The position numbers and the translations under genes are program-made. From positions 124,001 through 188,000 of the forward strand of contig NZ_JAHLPP010000005.1 of assembly GCF_018917965.1 (NCBI RefSeq): a stretch of 64,000 nucleotides of DNA, written 5' to 3'. The stretch is from Pseudoflavonifractor sp. MSJ-37 (GTDB taxonomy: Bacteria > Bacillota > Clostridia > Oscillospirales > Oscillospiraceae). The number at the start of each line of letters is the position of its first letter. Positions within the stretch are counted from its first letter, which is position 1. Under the pieces are notes generated by a model. That model was not told the origin of the DNA. It searched no databases and saw only the letters and a list, made by a program, of their open reading frames with translations. Shown piece after piece: positions 7,181 through 15,228 of the stretch.

Positions 7181-7566
7181 GCGGCGGTCTCGATGCGCTT
7201 GGCCGCCACGATGGTCACTTTCTCCACCACCATGGCGCTCAAAGCGCCGGTCTCGCTGATCGCGCTCCACTGACAGCCGGAATAGATGATCTTCCGGTCC
7301 GGCTTGCAGATCACCAGGCTGAAATCCTCCAGTTCATGGAAGTCGATGCCGTCCCGGATGGCCTCATCGGTGGCATAGAGCCTCGTCAGCTCCAGCACAT
7401 GGGTCCGCTGGCCAGGGATGGTGGCCACCGGCTCGTCCTCGCCGAAGGCTTCCACCGTCTGGCTGGTCTTGGTGCTCCGGGCGGAGTAGCTCTGCACCAC
7501 CGCCACCTTCCTGCCGTCCACCTCCAGATAGATGTCACTGCTGGTGGGGAACCGCTTCATCTCCAT
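7177..7566 (-). CDS. Tail tube protein (XkdM-like)
   Basis: A 129-aa protein immediately downstream of the sheath gene, the place of the inner tube protein of contractile tails. Motifs match the XkdM family: N-terminal SSDIYLEVDGRKVAVVQSYS (the 'G.....dG....i.....' strand pair), then ELTRLYATDEAIRDGIDFHE and LEDFSLVICKPDRKIIYSG, ending in a beta strand (SAMVVEKVTIVAAKRI). Length is close to the usual ~145 aa. It polymerises into the hexameric tube that is pushed through the cell envelope when the sheath contracts. Confidence 0.85.
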   Translation of the reverse strand: MEMKRFPTSSDIYLEVDGRKVAVVQSYSARSTKTSQTVEAFGEDEPVATIPGQRTHVLELTRLYATDEAIRDGIDFHELEDFSLVICKPDRKIIYSGCQWSAISETGALSAMVVEKVTIVAAKRIETAA

Positions 7567-7582
7567 CTCGTTTCCTCCTCTC

Positions 7583-8620
7583 TCACACCGTGATGTGGGC
7601 CTGGATCCAGATCTGACTCAGGCCGTGGGCCACTTGGAAGGCGAATCCCACCACGCAGACGGTGGGGTCCTCCTGGTCGGCCTGTGCGGTCACGCCGCTG
7701 TATCCGCTGATGATCTCCTTCTGGAGCTTGTTCTCCAGCTCCAGCACCACCTGCGAACGGACCGCGCCCCGGCTCTGCTCCGTGTTCTTGGCCCGGCGGA
7801 ACTTGGCCCGCAGGGCGTTCCGCACCGCTGGGACCACATCGTCCACCACCCGGATGGTGGTCAGCTCCCTCCAGGTGGTGTCCGACGCGCCGCCGGTCTT
7901 GGTCCGGGTGGTGACGCCCCGCACCACGGAGCACACACCTCCGCTCTCCTCCACCGGAGTGACGCCTGCCCGGACCAGCGTATCGATCTCGTTGTCGCCA
8001 TAGGCAGCCGTGAGGCTGTCCACACCTTTCAGCTCCGCGCCGCCCAGGGGCACCGCCGGATCGCTCTCCCCGGCGACCGCGCCCGCCACGGCGGCGGCCA
8101 GCTCGGCCCCGTCCCCGCCGGAGACGGCGGGGCCCACCAGCACCACCCGCTCGGAGTTCAGCGCCTGGGCCCGCTTGGCCAGGGCCTCCACGCTCTCCGC
8201 GCCGCCGCTGACGACACAGATCCGCTCCCGCCGTGCCTCGGAGGCCTCTGTCACGCTCTGGCGCAGGCTCTGCTGGACGCTCTGGTCCGTGCTGTCGCAC
8301 ACTACCACCGCCAGCCCCTCCTGGGCCGCCAGCAGGGCGAAGGCCGCCTCATAGCTCCCCTCCTCCGCCACCGGCACCGCGCAGACCTCCGCCGCGCCGT
8401 TCTGGAAGAGGAGCTTCACCAGCTTCGTGATGCCCTCCTGCTCACCAAAGGTGCTCACTGCCTCCTCATACCGGCTCAGCCGGCAGAGCTCGTCCGCTTT
8501 GCCGGTCCCGCATCTGGCCGCCAGGCCCACGGCCGCGCCGCTCCTCCCAGCGCTGACCACCGTAGACGCGTCATAGGAGGAGTACACCCCCGGACGCTCA
8601 TGCTCAGTCCCTCTGCTCAA
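7583..8620 (-). CDS. Contractile tail sheath protein (XkdK-like)
   Basis: 345 aa from a TTG start at 8620 that overlaps the upstream stop (TTGA). No ATG lies in frame near this point, and the usual N-terminal 'RPGvY' motif (HERPGVYSSYDAS) follows directly. Shared sheath-family features: DGAELAAAVAGAVAGES, VDSLTAAYGDNEIDTLVRAG ('lt..e.d.l..aGv'), the C-terminal TTIRVVDDVVPAVRNALRAK and SGYSGVTAQADQEDPTVCVV. It is shorter than PBSX XkdK (about 466 aa) but similar in size to the compact sheaths of phage-tail-like bacteriocins. It implies a contractile, myophage-type tail. Confidence 0.85.
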   Translation of the reverse strand: MSRGTEHERPGVYSSYDASTVVSAGRSGAAVGLAARCGTGKADELCRLSRYEEAVSTFGEQEGITKLVKLLFQNGAAEVCAVPVAEEGSYEAAFALLAAQEGLAVVVCDSTDQSVQQSLRQSVTEASEARRERICVVSGGAESVEALAKRAQALNSERVVLVGPAVSGGDGAELAAAVAGAVAGESDPAVPLGGAELKGVDSLTAAYGDNEIDTLVRAGVTPVEESGGVCSVVRGVTTRTKTGGASDTTWRELTTIRVVDDVVPAVRNALRAKFRRAKNTEQSRGAVRSQVVLELENKLQKEIISGYSGVTAQADQEDPTVCVVGFAFQVAHGLSQIWIQAHITV

Positions 8621-9123
8621 TGTTCCACCGCTCCTTTCACCCAAAAGTCCAGGAAGGCGCCGCCCTCCTCCGCCGCCGCGTACAGATAGGCGGAGCATAC
8701 CGCCTCCACGGGACAGCGCCAGCGTCCCGCCGTCCGGTCATAGTCCGTCTCTCCGCAGGCGAGCCGCTCGATCCGCAGACCGTCCGGCCCGCCGCTTTGG
8801 AGGGCTCCGGCCAGGCGGTCGAAGGCCCTCCGGATCTGTTCCTCGCCCCCCTGCTCTCCCGTCCCGGCCCACAGGTCCAGCCCGAAGGTCACGGTCACAT
8901 GCTTCCCGTAGAGCTCCTCCCACCGGCCGGACGTCTCGTTCCAGCGCTCGCCCAGATAGTCCCGGAAGCCGCCGCTCTCCCCCTCGCAGCTCCGGAGGGA
9001 GACCGCCGCCACCGCGCCCCTGGCCGCCGCTCTGGGCCGCTCCGGCCAGGCGGTGATGGCCGGGACGCCGTTCCCGTTCAGATAGTCCGCCATCCGCTCC
9101 CGGATGTCATCCAGTCCCGCCAT
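8617..9123 (-). CDS. Tail completion / head-tail connector protein
   Basis: 168 aa from ATG 9123, which has an AGGAGG site 7 nt upstream. It precedes the sheath, the slot of XkdJ/YqbJ-type tail terminator proteins. The sequence contains DYLNGNGVPAITAWPERP near the start and KHVTVTFGLDLWAGTGEQGG, then CPVEAVCSAYLYAAAEEGG near the end, consistent with an alpha/beta connector fold. Family assignment rests mainly on position and length. It overlaps the sheath start by 4 nt. Confidence 0.55.
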   Translation of the reverse strand: MAGLDDIRERMADYLNGNGVPAITAWPERPRAAARGAVAAVSLRSCEGESGGFRDYLGERWNETSGRWEELYGKHVTVTFGLDLWAGTGEQGGEEQIRRAFDRLAGALQSGGPDGLRIERLACGETDYDRTAGRWRCPVEAVCSAYLYAAAEEGGAFLDFWVKGAVEH

Positions 9124-9125
9124 GC

Positions 9126-9437
9126 TCACGCCTCCTCGTCCTCCGGCCGCAGGATGGCCCACCAGTGGGAGGTCCGTGCCCCCACCTGGATGGGCTGTCC
9201 GCCGCACACCCGGTACCGTTCTCCCCGGCTCTCCACCCGTTCGCCGCACCGGAGCGCCAGCTCCGGCCCGCTCAGGCACAAAAAGCGGTCGGTCCGCCGG
9301 CGGCCCAGCGGCGAGGGCATCTCCTGCTCCGTCCGCTCCAAAATGGGCTGGAGGAACACCAGTCCCTCCCCGCCGCTCTCCCGGGTCAGCGTCTGTCCAT
9401 ACCGCCGCAGGATGCCGTTCAGCACGTTCCCTGTCAT
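9126..9437 (-). CDS. Small head-tail joining protein
   Basis: 103 aa from ATG 9437 in ATGA overlap with the upstream connector gene. Beta-rich, with RRTDRFLCLSGPELALRCGE and ERYRVCGGQPIQVGARTSHW, resembling the small SH3-like stopper proteins (XkdH/gp16 type) that close the head after DNA packaging. The assignment rests on gene order (portal, capsid, connector 1, stopper, tail terminator, sheath) as much as on sequence. Confidence 0.55.
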   Translation of the reverse strand: MTGNVLNGILRRYGQTLTRESGGEGLVFLQPILERTEQEMPSPLGRRRTDRFLCLSGPELALRCGERVESRGERYRVCGGQPIQVGARTSHWWAILRPEDEEA

Positions 9438-9784
9438 CCCCTCACCCCCCGGAAGGAGAAGCCGTCGTCCCGGAGCCATCGCCCCAGGACCCGCTCCGCC
9501 TGTTCCCGATACCAGCCGCTCCGGTCCCCCTGCGCGCACTGGATCGTCAGGTCCCCGGCGGAGAAGCGCTCCACGCCGCCCCGGCTCCCCTCCAGACCGG
9601 CCAGGGCCAGCCAGGCCGCCGCCAGCGGGAAGGCCGTGCCGCACGTCTCCGGGGCCGCCCCCTCTCTCAGCCGGGCCGCCAGCTCCTCCTCTGCCGCCCG
9701 GCACAGGGTCCGCAGGAGAGGGATCTCACCCTCTCCCGCGTCGCCCAGCAGGCGGGCCAGCTCCAGGCTCTTCTCGTCCTCCAT
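9434..9784 (-). CDS. Head-tail connector (gp6/XkdG-type adaptor)
   Basis: A 116-aa all-helical protein directly after the capsid gene. The opening LARLLGDAGEGEIPLLRTLCRAAEEELAAR (about residues 9-38) has the pattern of the 'll....d..d..l..ll..A...i......' adaptors that ring the portal. The end contains REQAERVLGRWLRDDGFSFR ('Y...A..ll......fsf'), which is typical of the YqbG/XkdG group. It should link the portal to the stopper. Confidence 0.65.
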   Translation of the reverse strand: MEDEKSLELARLLGDAGEGEIPLLRTLCRAAEEELAARLREGAAPETCGTAFPLAAAWLALAGLEGSRGGVERFSAGDLTIQCAQGDRSGWYREQAERVLGRWLRDDGFSFRGVRG

Positions 9785-9800
9785 GCCCGCTCCTCTCTCC

Positions 9801-10829
9801 TTAGACCTTCAGCACCTTGGCCGCGTCGGGGAAGAGCTTGGCGAAGCCGCTGATGCTGGTGATGGCGGCCCGCTCCAGCTGTCGGTCGATCAGCTTGTCG
9901 TACTCCACCATCACGTCGCTGCCCTGGACCATCTCCAGGGCATAGTTCCGGTCCAGACCGATCATGCGTCCGGCACTCAGAGCGGAGGTCCGCAGGAGCT
10001 TGGCCCCCAGAGGGGTGGTCAGCCGGCCGGTGCCTTGGAAATTCAGGCCGGTCAGGGGATCCTGGAACTCTTTCATCTTCAGGAGCTGGCGCATCACGTC
10101 CCCGGACACCAGCAGGGTGTTCATCTCATAGGGGTCGAACTGGGACCAGAAGTCCACCAGCTCGTCATAGGTCAGGGTCCCCGCCTCTCCGCCGATGGGG
10201 CTGGTGCCCACGGAGAGGACCTGGGCGGCGTTCTCGTTGCCGTCGCCGTTCATGAGCACGTCGATCGCATCCTCCAGATGCATCCGGTTGATGTGGGCGC
10301 CGATCTGCCGCAGGGTCACGGAGAACAGGTCCAGCTTCTGGCAGCGCACGGCCTCGTAGGAGGCCACCAGCATCCGGCCCCGCTTGTGCAGGCGCACCAG
10401 GTCCTCTTTGGTCCGCACCACCGTCTGGGGGATGGCTGCGCCCTCGGCCACATGACGGAGGTCCTTGTCCTTCTTCTGGGGCACCGAGGTGATCGAGCGG
10501 TAGTCCATGCCCTCGAAGCGGGTCACGGCGGCGGTGATGTGGGGCAGCAGGTCGCTCTCCTCCATGCCCTGCCGCACCGCGCGGGCGATGTATTCGGGGA
10601 AGAGCACCGCCGACTGGGAGGTGGCGAAGAACTTCTCCACCACGTCGCTGCCGGCGCCCTTCACCTTGATGTCGAAGCGCTTGAGCTGGCGCTGATAGGC
10701 GTCCAGCCCCTCCAGTGCGGTGCCCTTGTACTGCTCGGAGGGGTCCTCCCGCTCCAGCACCTGGGTGAAGGAGCGGCCCGCCTCGTTGTACATCCCCTTC
10801 TCCAGCTTCAGATCCTTGTACTGACTCAT
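9801..10829 (-). CDS. Major capsid protein (HK97 fold)
   Basis: A 342-aa protein. It follows the decoration protein and has the features of HK97-like capsid subunits of this phage group: a helical N-arm (residues 10-60), LFPEYIARAVRQGMEESDLL (the 'fP.yi...i..g' region), RLHKRGRMLVASYEAVRCQK, LTYDELVDFWSQFDPYEMNT followed by LLVSGDVMRQLL in the A domain, and a C-terminal strand (LERAAITSISGFAKLFPDAA). There is no long N-terminal scaffold (delta) domain of the ~100-residue kind. It forms the shell around packaged DNA. Confidence 0.85.
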   Translation of the reverse strand: MSQYKDLKLEKGMYNEAGRSFTQVLEREDPSEQYKGTALEGLDAYQRQLKRFDIKVKGAGSDVVEKFFATSQSAVLFPEYIARAVRQGMEESDLLPHITAAVTRFEGMDYRSITSVPQKKDKDLRHVAEGAAIPQTVVRTKEDLVRLHKRGRMLVASYEAVRCQKLDLFSVTLRQIGAHINRMHLEDAIDVLMNGDGNENAAQVLSVGTSPIGGEAGTLTYDELVDFWSQFDPYEMNTLLVSGDVMRQLLKMKEFQDPLTGLNFQGTGRLTTPLGAKLLRTSALSAGRMIGLDRNYALEMVQGSDVMVEYDKLIDRQLERAAITSISGFAKLFPDAAKVLKV

Positions 10830-10854
10830 CCTGTCCCTTCCTTTCCCGTATGTC

Positions 10855-11196
10855 TTAGAGGAGCACCGTCACGGTGCCCGCGGCACTGTCCGTGTCCGCC
10901 GCCAGATAGTCCCGTCCGGCGGTGCTGTCCTCCTTCATGCCGCCCTTGCCGTCAGCGGAGAGCTTGGCCCAGCCCGCCGTCACACCGGAGGCCGCCACAG
11001 CGGCGAAGCCCCGCACCTGCACGGAGGCGAAGCCGTTCTTGACCACCAGTGCCACACCGGCGATGGGGTCGCCGGCGGCGCAGGGGCCCACCCTGCCGTC
11101 GCCGGTGAGCTTCACCACCTGGCCCTCCTTGACGCCCTCCTCCGTCTCGAAGGTGGCCAGCACCTGTCCGATGCCCTCGAATGAGACCTGTTTCAT
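10855..11196 (-). CDS. Capsid decoration / stabilisation protein (DUF2190-like)
   Basis: 113 aa from ATG 11196, with GAAAGGAG upstream. Small, beta-rich and Gly/Ala-rich: EGVKEGQVVKLTGDGRVGPC then GDPIAGVALVVKNGFASVQV and TAGWAKLSADGKGGMKED. This pattern of short strands with 'G.vv.l...g.v......d.i.Gv' is that of DUF2190-type head decoration proteins encoded beside the capsid gene. It probably trims or decorates the capsid surface. Longer upstream frame extensions run inside the protease gene and are rejected. Confidence 0.65.
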   Translation of the reverse strand: MKQVSFEGIGQVLATFETEEGVKEGQVVKLTGDGRVGPCAAGDPIAGVALVVKNGFASVQVRGFAAVAASGVTAGWAKLSADGKGGMKEDSTAGRDYLAADTDSAAGTVTVLL

Positions 11197-11219
11197 CTCT
11201 ACATCGCTCCTTTCTCGAT

Positions 11220-12155
11220 TCAAATGCGGAACATCTCGTCGTCCGCGCCGCCTGCGGCCCGCTCCGTCTCGTAGCTGAGCTGGGTCCCGGCGGGCCAGAG
11301 CTCCTCCACCCGCTGTCCATAGGCCCGCTTCAGCGCGGTCAGCTCCGGCTCCTCCAGCCCGTCCGCGATCTTCCGCAGGGTCTCGCTCCGCAGGGTGGGC
11401 TCCGCCATGGCGCCCAGCCGGACCACCTCCTGCCGCAGGGCCGCCAGATAGCGGCGGCCCAGACCGGCCTCCTGCTCCAGCGTCTCCAGCTCCGCCCGGC
11501 AGGCGGGCTCCTTCCGTGCCAGGGCCCGCAGGCCGTCTGCGCCGCCCATGCTCTTGATGACCCCCGCCTTCCTCTGGGCGGGCACCGCCACGAAGGACCA
11601 CTCATAGGCGTCCGAGGCCCCCTTCAGGTCGGCCCAGCACCGCTTGTCGCCATACAGGCGGCCCTTCACATGGACGCACCGCTCCCGGTCGTGGATGTCC
11701 TCGCCGCAGACCGAGCACACCGCCCGTTCCACCTGACAGCCCACGGACACCTCCCGCTTGATGCCGCCCTCGATCTCCCGGATCAGGTCCTTCGTGCGCT
11801 CCGTGCGGAGCATATAGGCCCAGCCCTTCAGATAGCAGTAGCCGTCTCCCGCACCGGTGCGCGCGTTCTCCTCCCGCACCAGCTCCGTCTTATAGATCCG
11901 GGCCACCTGCTCCCGGGCGCTCCACCGGTGGTCGAACACGCCGCACTTGCCCACGAAGAGCTTGGCCAGCTCCGCCAGCGTCTCCGCCGGGAAGCGCTCG
12001 CCGTCCCGGTCGATCTCGTTGTCGCACAGCCGCACCGCGAAGGTATATACCTCCTCCGCCGTCAGCTCCTTCCGGCTCTGGGCATGGATCAGGGCCAGGT
12101 CCTCTTCGCTCACTGTTCCCTGCTCGCCTACGGCCGCCGCCTTGCAGATCTCCAT
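11220..12155 (-). CDS. Prohead protease-like protein with C-terminal helical domain
   Basis: A 311-aa protein between portal and capsid, the slot of the maturation protease. EEVYTFAVRLCDNEIDRDGERF followed by VGKCGVFDHRWSAREQVARI is a good match to the 'DrdgE.f......l......G.p....H' region of phage head-maturation proteases, with His91 (HRW) a candidate catalytic residue; a Ser partner is probable in the EVSVGCQV region. A putative zinc knuckle (CSVCGEDIHDRERC) follows. The C-terminal ~100 residues are helical (LETLEQEAGLGRRYLAALRQ) and may act as an internal scaffold. Confidence 0.65.
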   Translation of the reverse strand: MEICKAAAVGEQGTVSEEDLALIHAQSRKELTAEEVYTFAVRLCDNEIDRDGERFPAETLAELAKLFVGKCGVFDHRWSAREQVARIYKTELVREENARTGAGDGYCYLKGWAYMLRTERTKDLIREIEGGIKREVSVGCQVERAVCSVCGEDIHDRERCVHVKGRLYGDKRCWADLKGASDAYEWSFVAVPAQRKAGVIKSMGGADGLRALARKEPACRAELETLEQEAGLGRRYLAALRQEVVRLGAMAEPTLRSETLRKIADGLEEPELTALKRAYGQRVEELWPAGTQLSYETERAAGGADDEMFRI

Positions 12156-12167
12156 CTCGTTCCTCCT

Positions 12168-13334
12168 TCACTGCCCCCGTTCCGGGGCCTCGTTCTCCTG
12201 CCGGACCTTCTCCGCCTGCTGGCGGTAGAGCTCGGCTCTGGCCTCTTCCACCAGGTCCTGCAGATCCACCTCGTCCCAGTCCACCGTCACCTCCGGGTCG
12301 AAGCCGTGGACCCTCAGCCAGAGGCCACAGATCCGCTCCACCACCGGCTCCAGGCTCCGCCGGATGGTGGCGATCTCGCTGGTCATCATGTCGGCCTGCT
12401 GGGTGCTCATCCGTTCGGTGGAGGACCAGCTCAGGCCCAGCAGGAAGGGCGGGATGCCGGTCCGGGCCACCAGCTGCTCCAGGATCTGCCGCACGGGCAC
12501 CTCGCTGTCCAGCACCTGGTTGTCCGCTCCGATCACCTTGATGTCCACGTCGCCCACGGCCACGAAGTCCCGGACGGTGCCGTTCTTTCCCGCCTGCATG
12601 GCGGCGGACCACTCTCGGGTGATCTGCTCGGACCGCTCCTGGGCCCAGGCCCGCTCCAGCCCGTCGCTCCCGGGCTTGTACACCACGGCGAAGCGCACGT
12701 TGCCCATCCTCTCCCAGTTCATGCCCATGGCCTGATAGATCTTCAGCAGGATCTCGGTCAGGAAGGGCATGGACCGCAGGAGGGACACCCCATAGGGGCT
12801 GTCGGTCTCCGGCTGGAAGGGCGTGAAGAGGAGCAGATCCTGATAGGGCAGCTCTACCACCTCTCCCGCCCGCCGGACGCACAGGGCGAACTCCAGAGGG
12901 CTGTCCCCCTCCCGGATCTCCACGTCCGCCGCGTTGCTGCACAACACGGCGGCCACCTCCCGCCGGTCCTGGCTCAGCACCATCTCCCCCACGGCCCGGC
13001 CACAGGTGAGCATGGAGTCCAGGTAGACGTCCAAAAAGGACTCGATTCCCCGCTGGCCCCGTCCGGTTGGCACCGTGCGGAGGAACCGCTGCAGGCCCGC
13101 CTCCGCCCGGGGATCTCCCGCCGTCACCTGCACGCCGCCCGCCAGCCGGATCAGCTTCAGGATGGCCGCGTCCACGATCGGGATGGCCTCCCGGATGCTC
13201 CGGTAGAGGGCGATCTCCCCGTTCCGCAGGGGCACATAGCCGCTCATGGCCCCGAAGGGGTGGCGGCTCTCCTCCCGGATCTGGATCTGGGGCGCCGGAG
13301 CGGTCTGCTTCCGGCGCCGTTCTGACCATATCAT
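12168..13334 (-). CDS. Portal protein
   Basis: 388 aa. ATG 13334 with GAGAGGAAG upstream is chosen over a start 13 codons earlier. It follows the large terminase. The sequence has the portal-family core: SIREAIPIVDAAILKLIRLA near the N-terminus, FLDVYLDSMLTCGRAVGEMV ('s....a...G.......'), SPYGVSLLRSMPFLTEILLK ('..G.S.l......') and FLLGLSWSSTERMSTQQADM. The C-terminal DLVEEARAELYRQQAEKVRQ forms a long helix, as in the crown of portal dodecamers. It is the gate through which terminase drives DNA. Confidence 0.85.
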   Translation of the reverse strand: MIWSERRRKQTAPAPQIQIREESRHPFGAMSGYVPLRNGEIALYRSIREAIPIVDAAILKLIRLAGGVQVTAGDPRAEAGLQRFLRTVPTGRGQRGIESFLDVYLDSMLTCGRAVGEMVLSQDRREVAAVLCSNAADVEIREGDSPLEFALCVRRAGEVVELPYQDLLLFTPFQPETDSPYGVSLLRSMPFLTEILLKIYQAMGMNWERMGNVRFAVVYKPGSDGLERAWAQERSEQITREWSAAMQAGKNGTVRDFVAVGDVDIKVIGADNQVLDSEVPVRQILEQLVARTGIPPFLLGLSWSSTERMSTQQADMMTSEIATIRRSLEPVVERICGLWLRVHGFDPEVTVDWDEVDLQDLVEEARAELYRQQAEKVRQENEAPERGQ

Positions 13335-13350
13335 CTTTCTTCCTCTCCTC

Positions 13351-14607
13351 TCAAAACGCCTGCCGCTCCACATAGCCGCCCCGGAGGCAGCTCTCCCGCT
13401 CCCGCCGCTCGATCAGCGCCGCGAAGTAGCGGATGTCGTCCATGGCGTGGTCGAACTCCTTGCGCGGCCGGTCTCCCGGCGCTTTGGGATCCCAGCAGTA
13501 CAGGGAGAACTCCCGGATGCTGTCCCGGCAGGACGGACCGATCACCAGCCGTCCGCGCCGCAGGAGCTCCGCCGTGATCCGGATGCCCCGGAGCACCTCG
13601 TTCTCCGCCTTGACCACCCGCCAGCCCTCCCGCCGCAGGGTCTCCAGGAAGCTGGCCGCCGAGGGGTCCACCACCACCCAGGCGATCTCCCGTCCCCCGG
13701 CCAGCCGGGCCAGATCGGCGGCGTATTCGCTGTCCGTCTTTTGCCTGCCCTCCCGCCGGGAGTCGTAGTAGTACTCCTCCACCCGGTACCACGCCCCGTC
13801 CCTCCGGCCCCACAGGCCGAAGGAGGCCGGGTTCACGGTCCCGTAGTCGCAGGAGATGCACCACTCCTCCATCTCCCCCTCCGGGGGCGAGCCGATCTGC
13901 TCCGGGCCGAAGAAGTCGTACACGGCGCCCTGGGCTCCCACCCATTCCCCCAGCACGAACCGCCGGTAGAAGGTCCCGCTGTACAGCCGCTGATACCGCT
14001 CCAGGATCTCCGGCCCCAGCGAGGGGTTGTCCTCCATGGTGAAGTGGAGGTACAGGGCCCGTCTCATCTCCCGCTTCCCGATCCACTCCCGGTAGAACCA
14101 GTGCTCCGGGCTGTCCGGGTTGCAGTTGAACCAGATCCGGCTGCCCTCCACGGAGCAACGGGCCAGGGCCTGCTCCACGAAGGACCGGGGCATCAGCGTC
14201 ACCTCGTCCAGGAGCACCCCCGCCAGGGTCACGCCCTGGATCAGGGCGGCGCTCCCCTCGTCCTTGCCGCCGAAGAGGGCGAACCGGTTCTCCCGTCCTC
14301 CGAACCACACGCGGATCTCGTTCCGGCTCACCTTCTCCTCACACCGGAAGCCCAGCTCCCGCAGGGCGGGCAGCAGGGTTCCGATCAGGTTCCGCCGCAG
14401 AGCGCCCACGGTCTTGCCGCACAGGCCGAACTGCTGGCCGTCGAAGCTCCGCATGGCCCAGCAGAAGAAGGAGATCCCACAGCACAGGGTCTTGCCGCTG
14501 CGCACGGCCCCGTCGCAGATGATGGCCTCCCGGTCCCGCCAGGGGGACCCGGGGCACCACCAGCCCAGCACCTCCCGCTGTTTGGGGGAGAACCTGCGGA
14601 ACCTCAT
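13351..14607 (-). CDS. Terminase large subunit
   Basis: A 418-aa DNA-packaging motor. The ATPase domain has Walker A GAVRSGKT at residues 33-40 and Walker B VLLDE ending at Asp133-Glu134. The RNase-H-like nuclease half begins near CDYGTVNPASFGLWG, and further acidic residues are present at VVVDPSA and FDHAMDDIRYF. Of usual length for PBSX/SPP1-type TerL. Its start overlaps the small subunit stop (ATGA at 14607-14604). Both motor and nuclease motifs appear intact, so DNA packaging ability may be retained. Confidence 0.9.
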   Translation of the reverse strand: MRFRRFSPKQREVLGWWCPGSPWRDREAIICDGAVRSGKTLCCGISFFCWAMRSFDGQQFGLCGKTVGALRRNLIGTLLPALRELGFRCEEKVSRNEIRVWFGGRENRFALFGGKDEGSAALIQGVTLAGVLLDEVTLMPRSFVEQALARCSVEGSRIWFNCNPDSPEHWFYREWIGKREMRRALYLHFTMEDNPSLGPEILERYQRLYSGTFYRRFVLGEWVGAQGAVYDFFGPEQIGSPPEGEMEEWCISCDYGTVNPASFGLWGRRDGAWYRVEEYYYDSRREGRQKTDSEYAADLARLAGGREIAWVVVDPSAASFLETLRREGWRVVKAENEVLRGIRITAELLRRGRLVIGPSCRDSIREFSLYCWDPKAPGDRPRKEFDHAMDDIRYFAALIERRERESCLRGGYVERQAF

Positions 14608-14909
14608 CCCTGCTCCGCGCTCCCCTCATAGGCCCGGAAGAACTCCGCCGCCTTCCCCCGCTCGTCCTGTTTTTCCTCCAGCAGGCCCAGCAGGCGCTCC
14701 ATGGTCTGGAGCGGGTCGTTGAGCTTCACCTCCACGCCGCCGTTGCCGCTCCGCTTCAGCTCCGAGAGCATCATCAGATCCATCTGGTCGATGGCCTCCA
14801 CCTGCTCCCGGTCCAAAAAGGCCAGCTTCACGGCGTCGTTGGGCCGGCTCTTCGCCATGCTCCGGATCTGGTCGAGGATCTCCTTCCGATCCCGTTCCCG
14901 CTTGTTCAT
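14604..14909 (-). CDS. Terminase small subunit-like protein
   Basis: A 101-aa charged helical protein, first gene of the cassette. It begins with a basic helix (NKRERDRKEILDQIRSMAKS) and has a central helix (LMMLSELKRSGNGGVEVKLN) ending in a Glu-rich tail. A terminase small subunit would recognise the packaging site and load TerL. I see no clear helix-turn-helix, and the protein is short for XtmA (about 265 aa), so this could be an adaptor unique to this element. The assignment is from position, and the ATGA coupling to TerL. Confidence 0.5.
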   Translation of the reverse strand: MNKRERDRKEILDQIRSMAKSRPNDAVKLAFLDREQVEAIDQMDLMMLSELKRSGNGGVEVKLNDPLQTMERLLGLLEEKQDERGKAAEFFRAYEGSAEQG

Positions 14910-15228
14910 CTCGCGTCCATCACCTCATTTCACCCGTCGTCTCCCAAGCCTGAAAAGTAGGACGAAAACGTACATCTTTCCGAAAAAAAGAGAAAAAATT
15001 TTTTTGCAGCGGCCCCAAGCATCCTCCACAAATCGAATATTCGCCTTTATCATTCGATCATTCTTTGCGGACAGCAGAACCCATATTTTGGAATATTCTT
15101 CTTTTTTCAAGCATAAAAACAGGAAAAAAGTCCATGTGCAACCGTTGATTGCGCCCCATGTAACCCAAATGTGGTTTACTTTTCCATCAATATCCCGTAT
15201 AGTCAGAGACACTAAAGAGGTGATATCG
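14910..15228. other. AT-rich intergenic region between phage cassette and HTH gene
   Basis: About 320 bp without a supported gene, clearly richer in A/T than its surroundings, with an A7/T7 block near 14990-15005. It must hold the promoter of the minus-strand cassette, but no convincing -35/-10 pair with 17-bp spacing was found for it. The + strand promoter for the HTH gene lies at 15175-15203. A minus-strand frame of 95 codons exists but lacks a ribosome site. Confidence 0.6.
15175..15203 (+). promoter_or_regulatory. Candidate sigma-A promoter of the membrane HTH gene
   Basis: TTTACT, 17 nt, TATAGT, ending 25 nt before the ATG at 15229. AAGAGGTG serves as ribosome site. Confidence 0.6.

Larger units (their letters stand above)
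1533..14909 (-). mobile_element. Phage-derived structural cassette (head plus contractile tail) without tape-measure, lysis or integration genes
   Basis: Eighteen minus-strand genes follow the head-to-tail order of PBSX-like myophages: small and large terminase, portal, protease, decoration protein, capsid, three connectors, sheath, tube, chaperone with frameshift, an unknown 215-aa protein, LysM protein, XkdQ-like, gpV-like, XkdS-like, baseplate J, XkdU-like and a small carbohydrate-binding protein. Genes touch or overlap (ATGA or TTGA) almost throughout, and base composition matches the host. I find no integrase, replication, holin, endolysin or tape-measure gene and no att repeats inside the window. 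It could be a decayed prophage, a satellite that borrows functions, or a domesticated particle such as a gene transfer agent. Confidence 0.8.

Noticed and set aside
14925-15212. A 95-codon minus-strand frame upstream of the terminase genes
   Set aside because: GTG start without a ribosome site in an AT-rich stretch; Phe/Lys-rich composition reflects base content.
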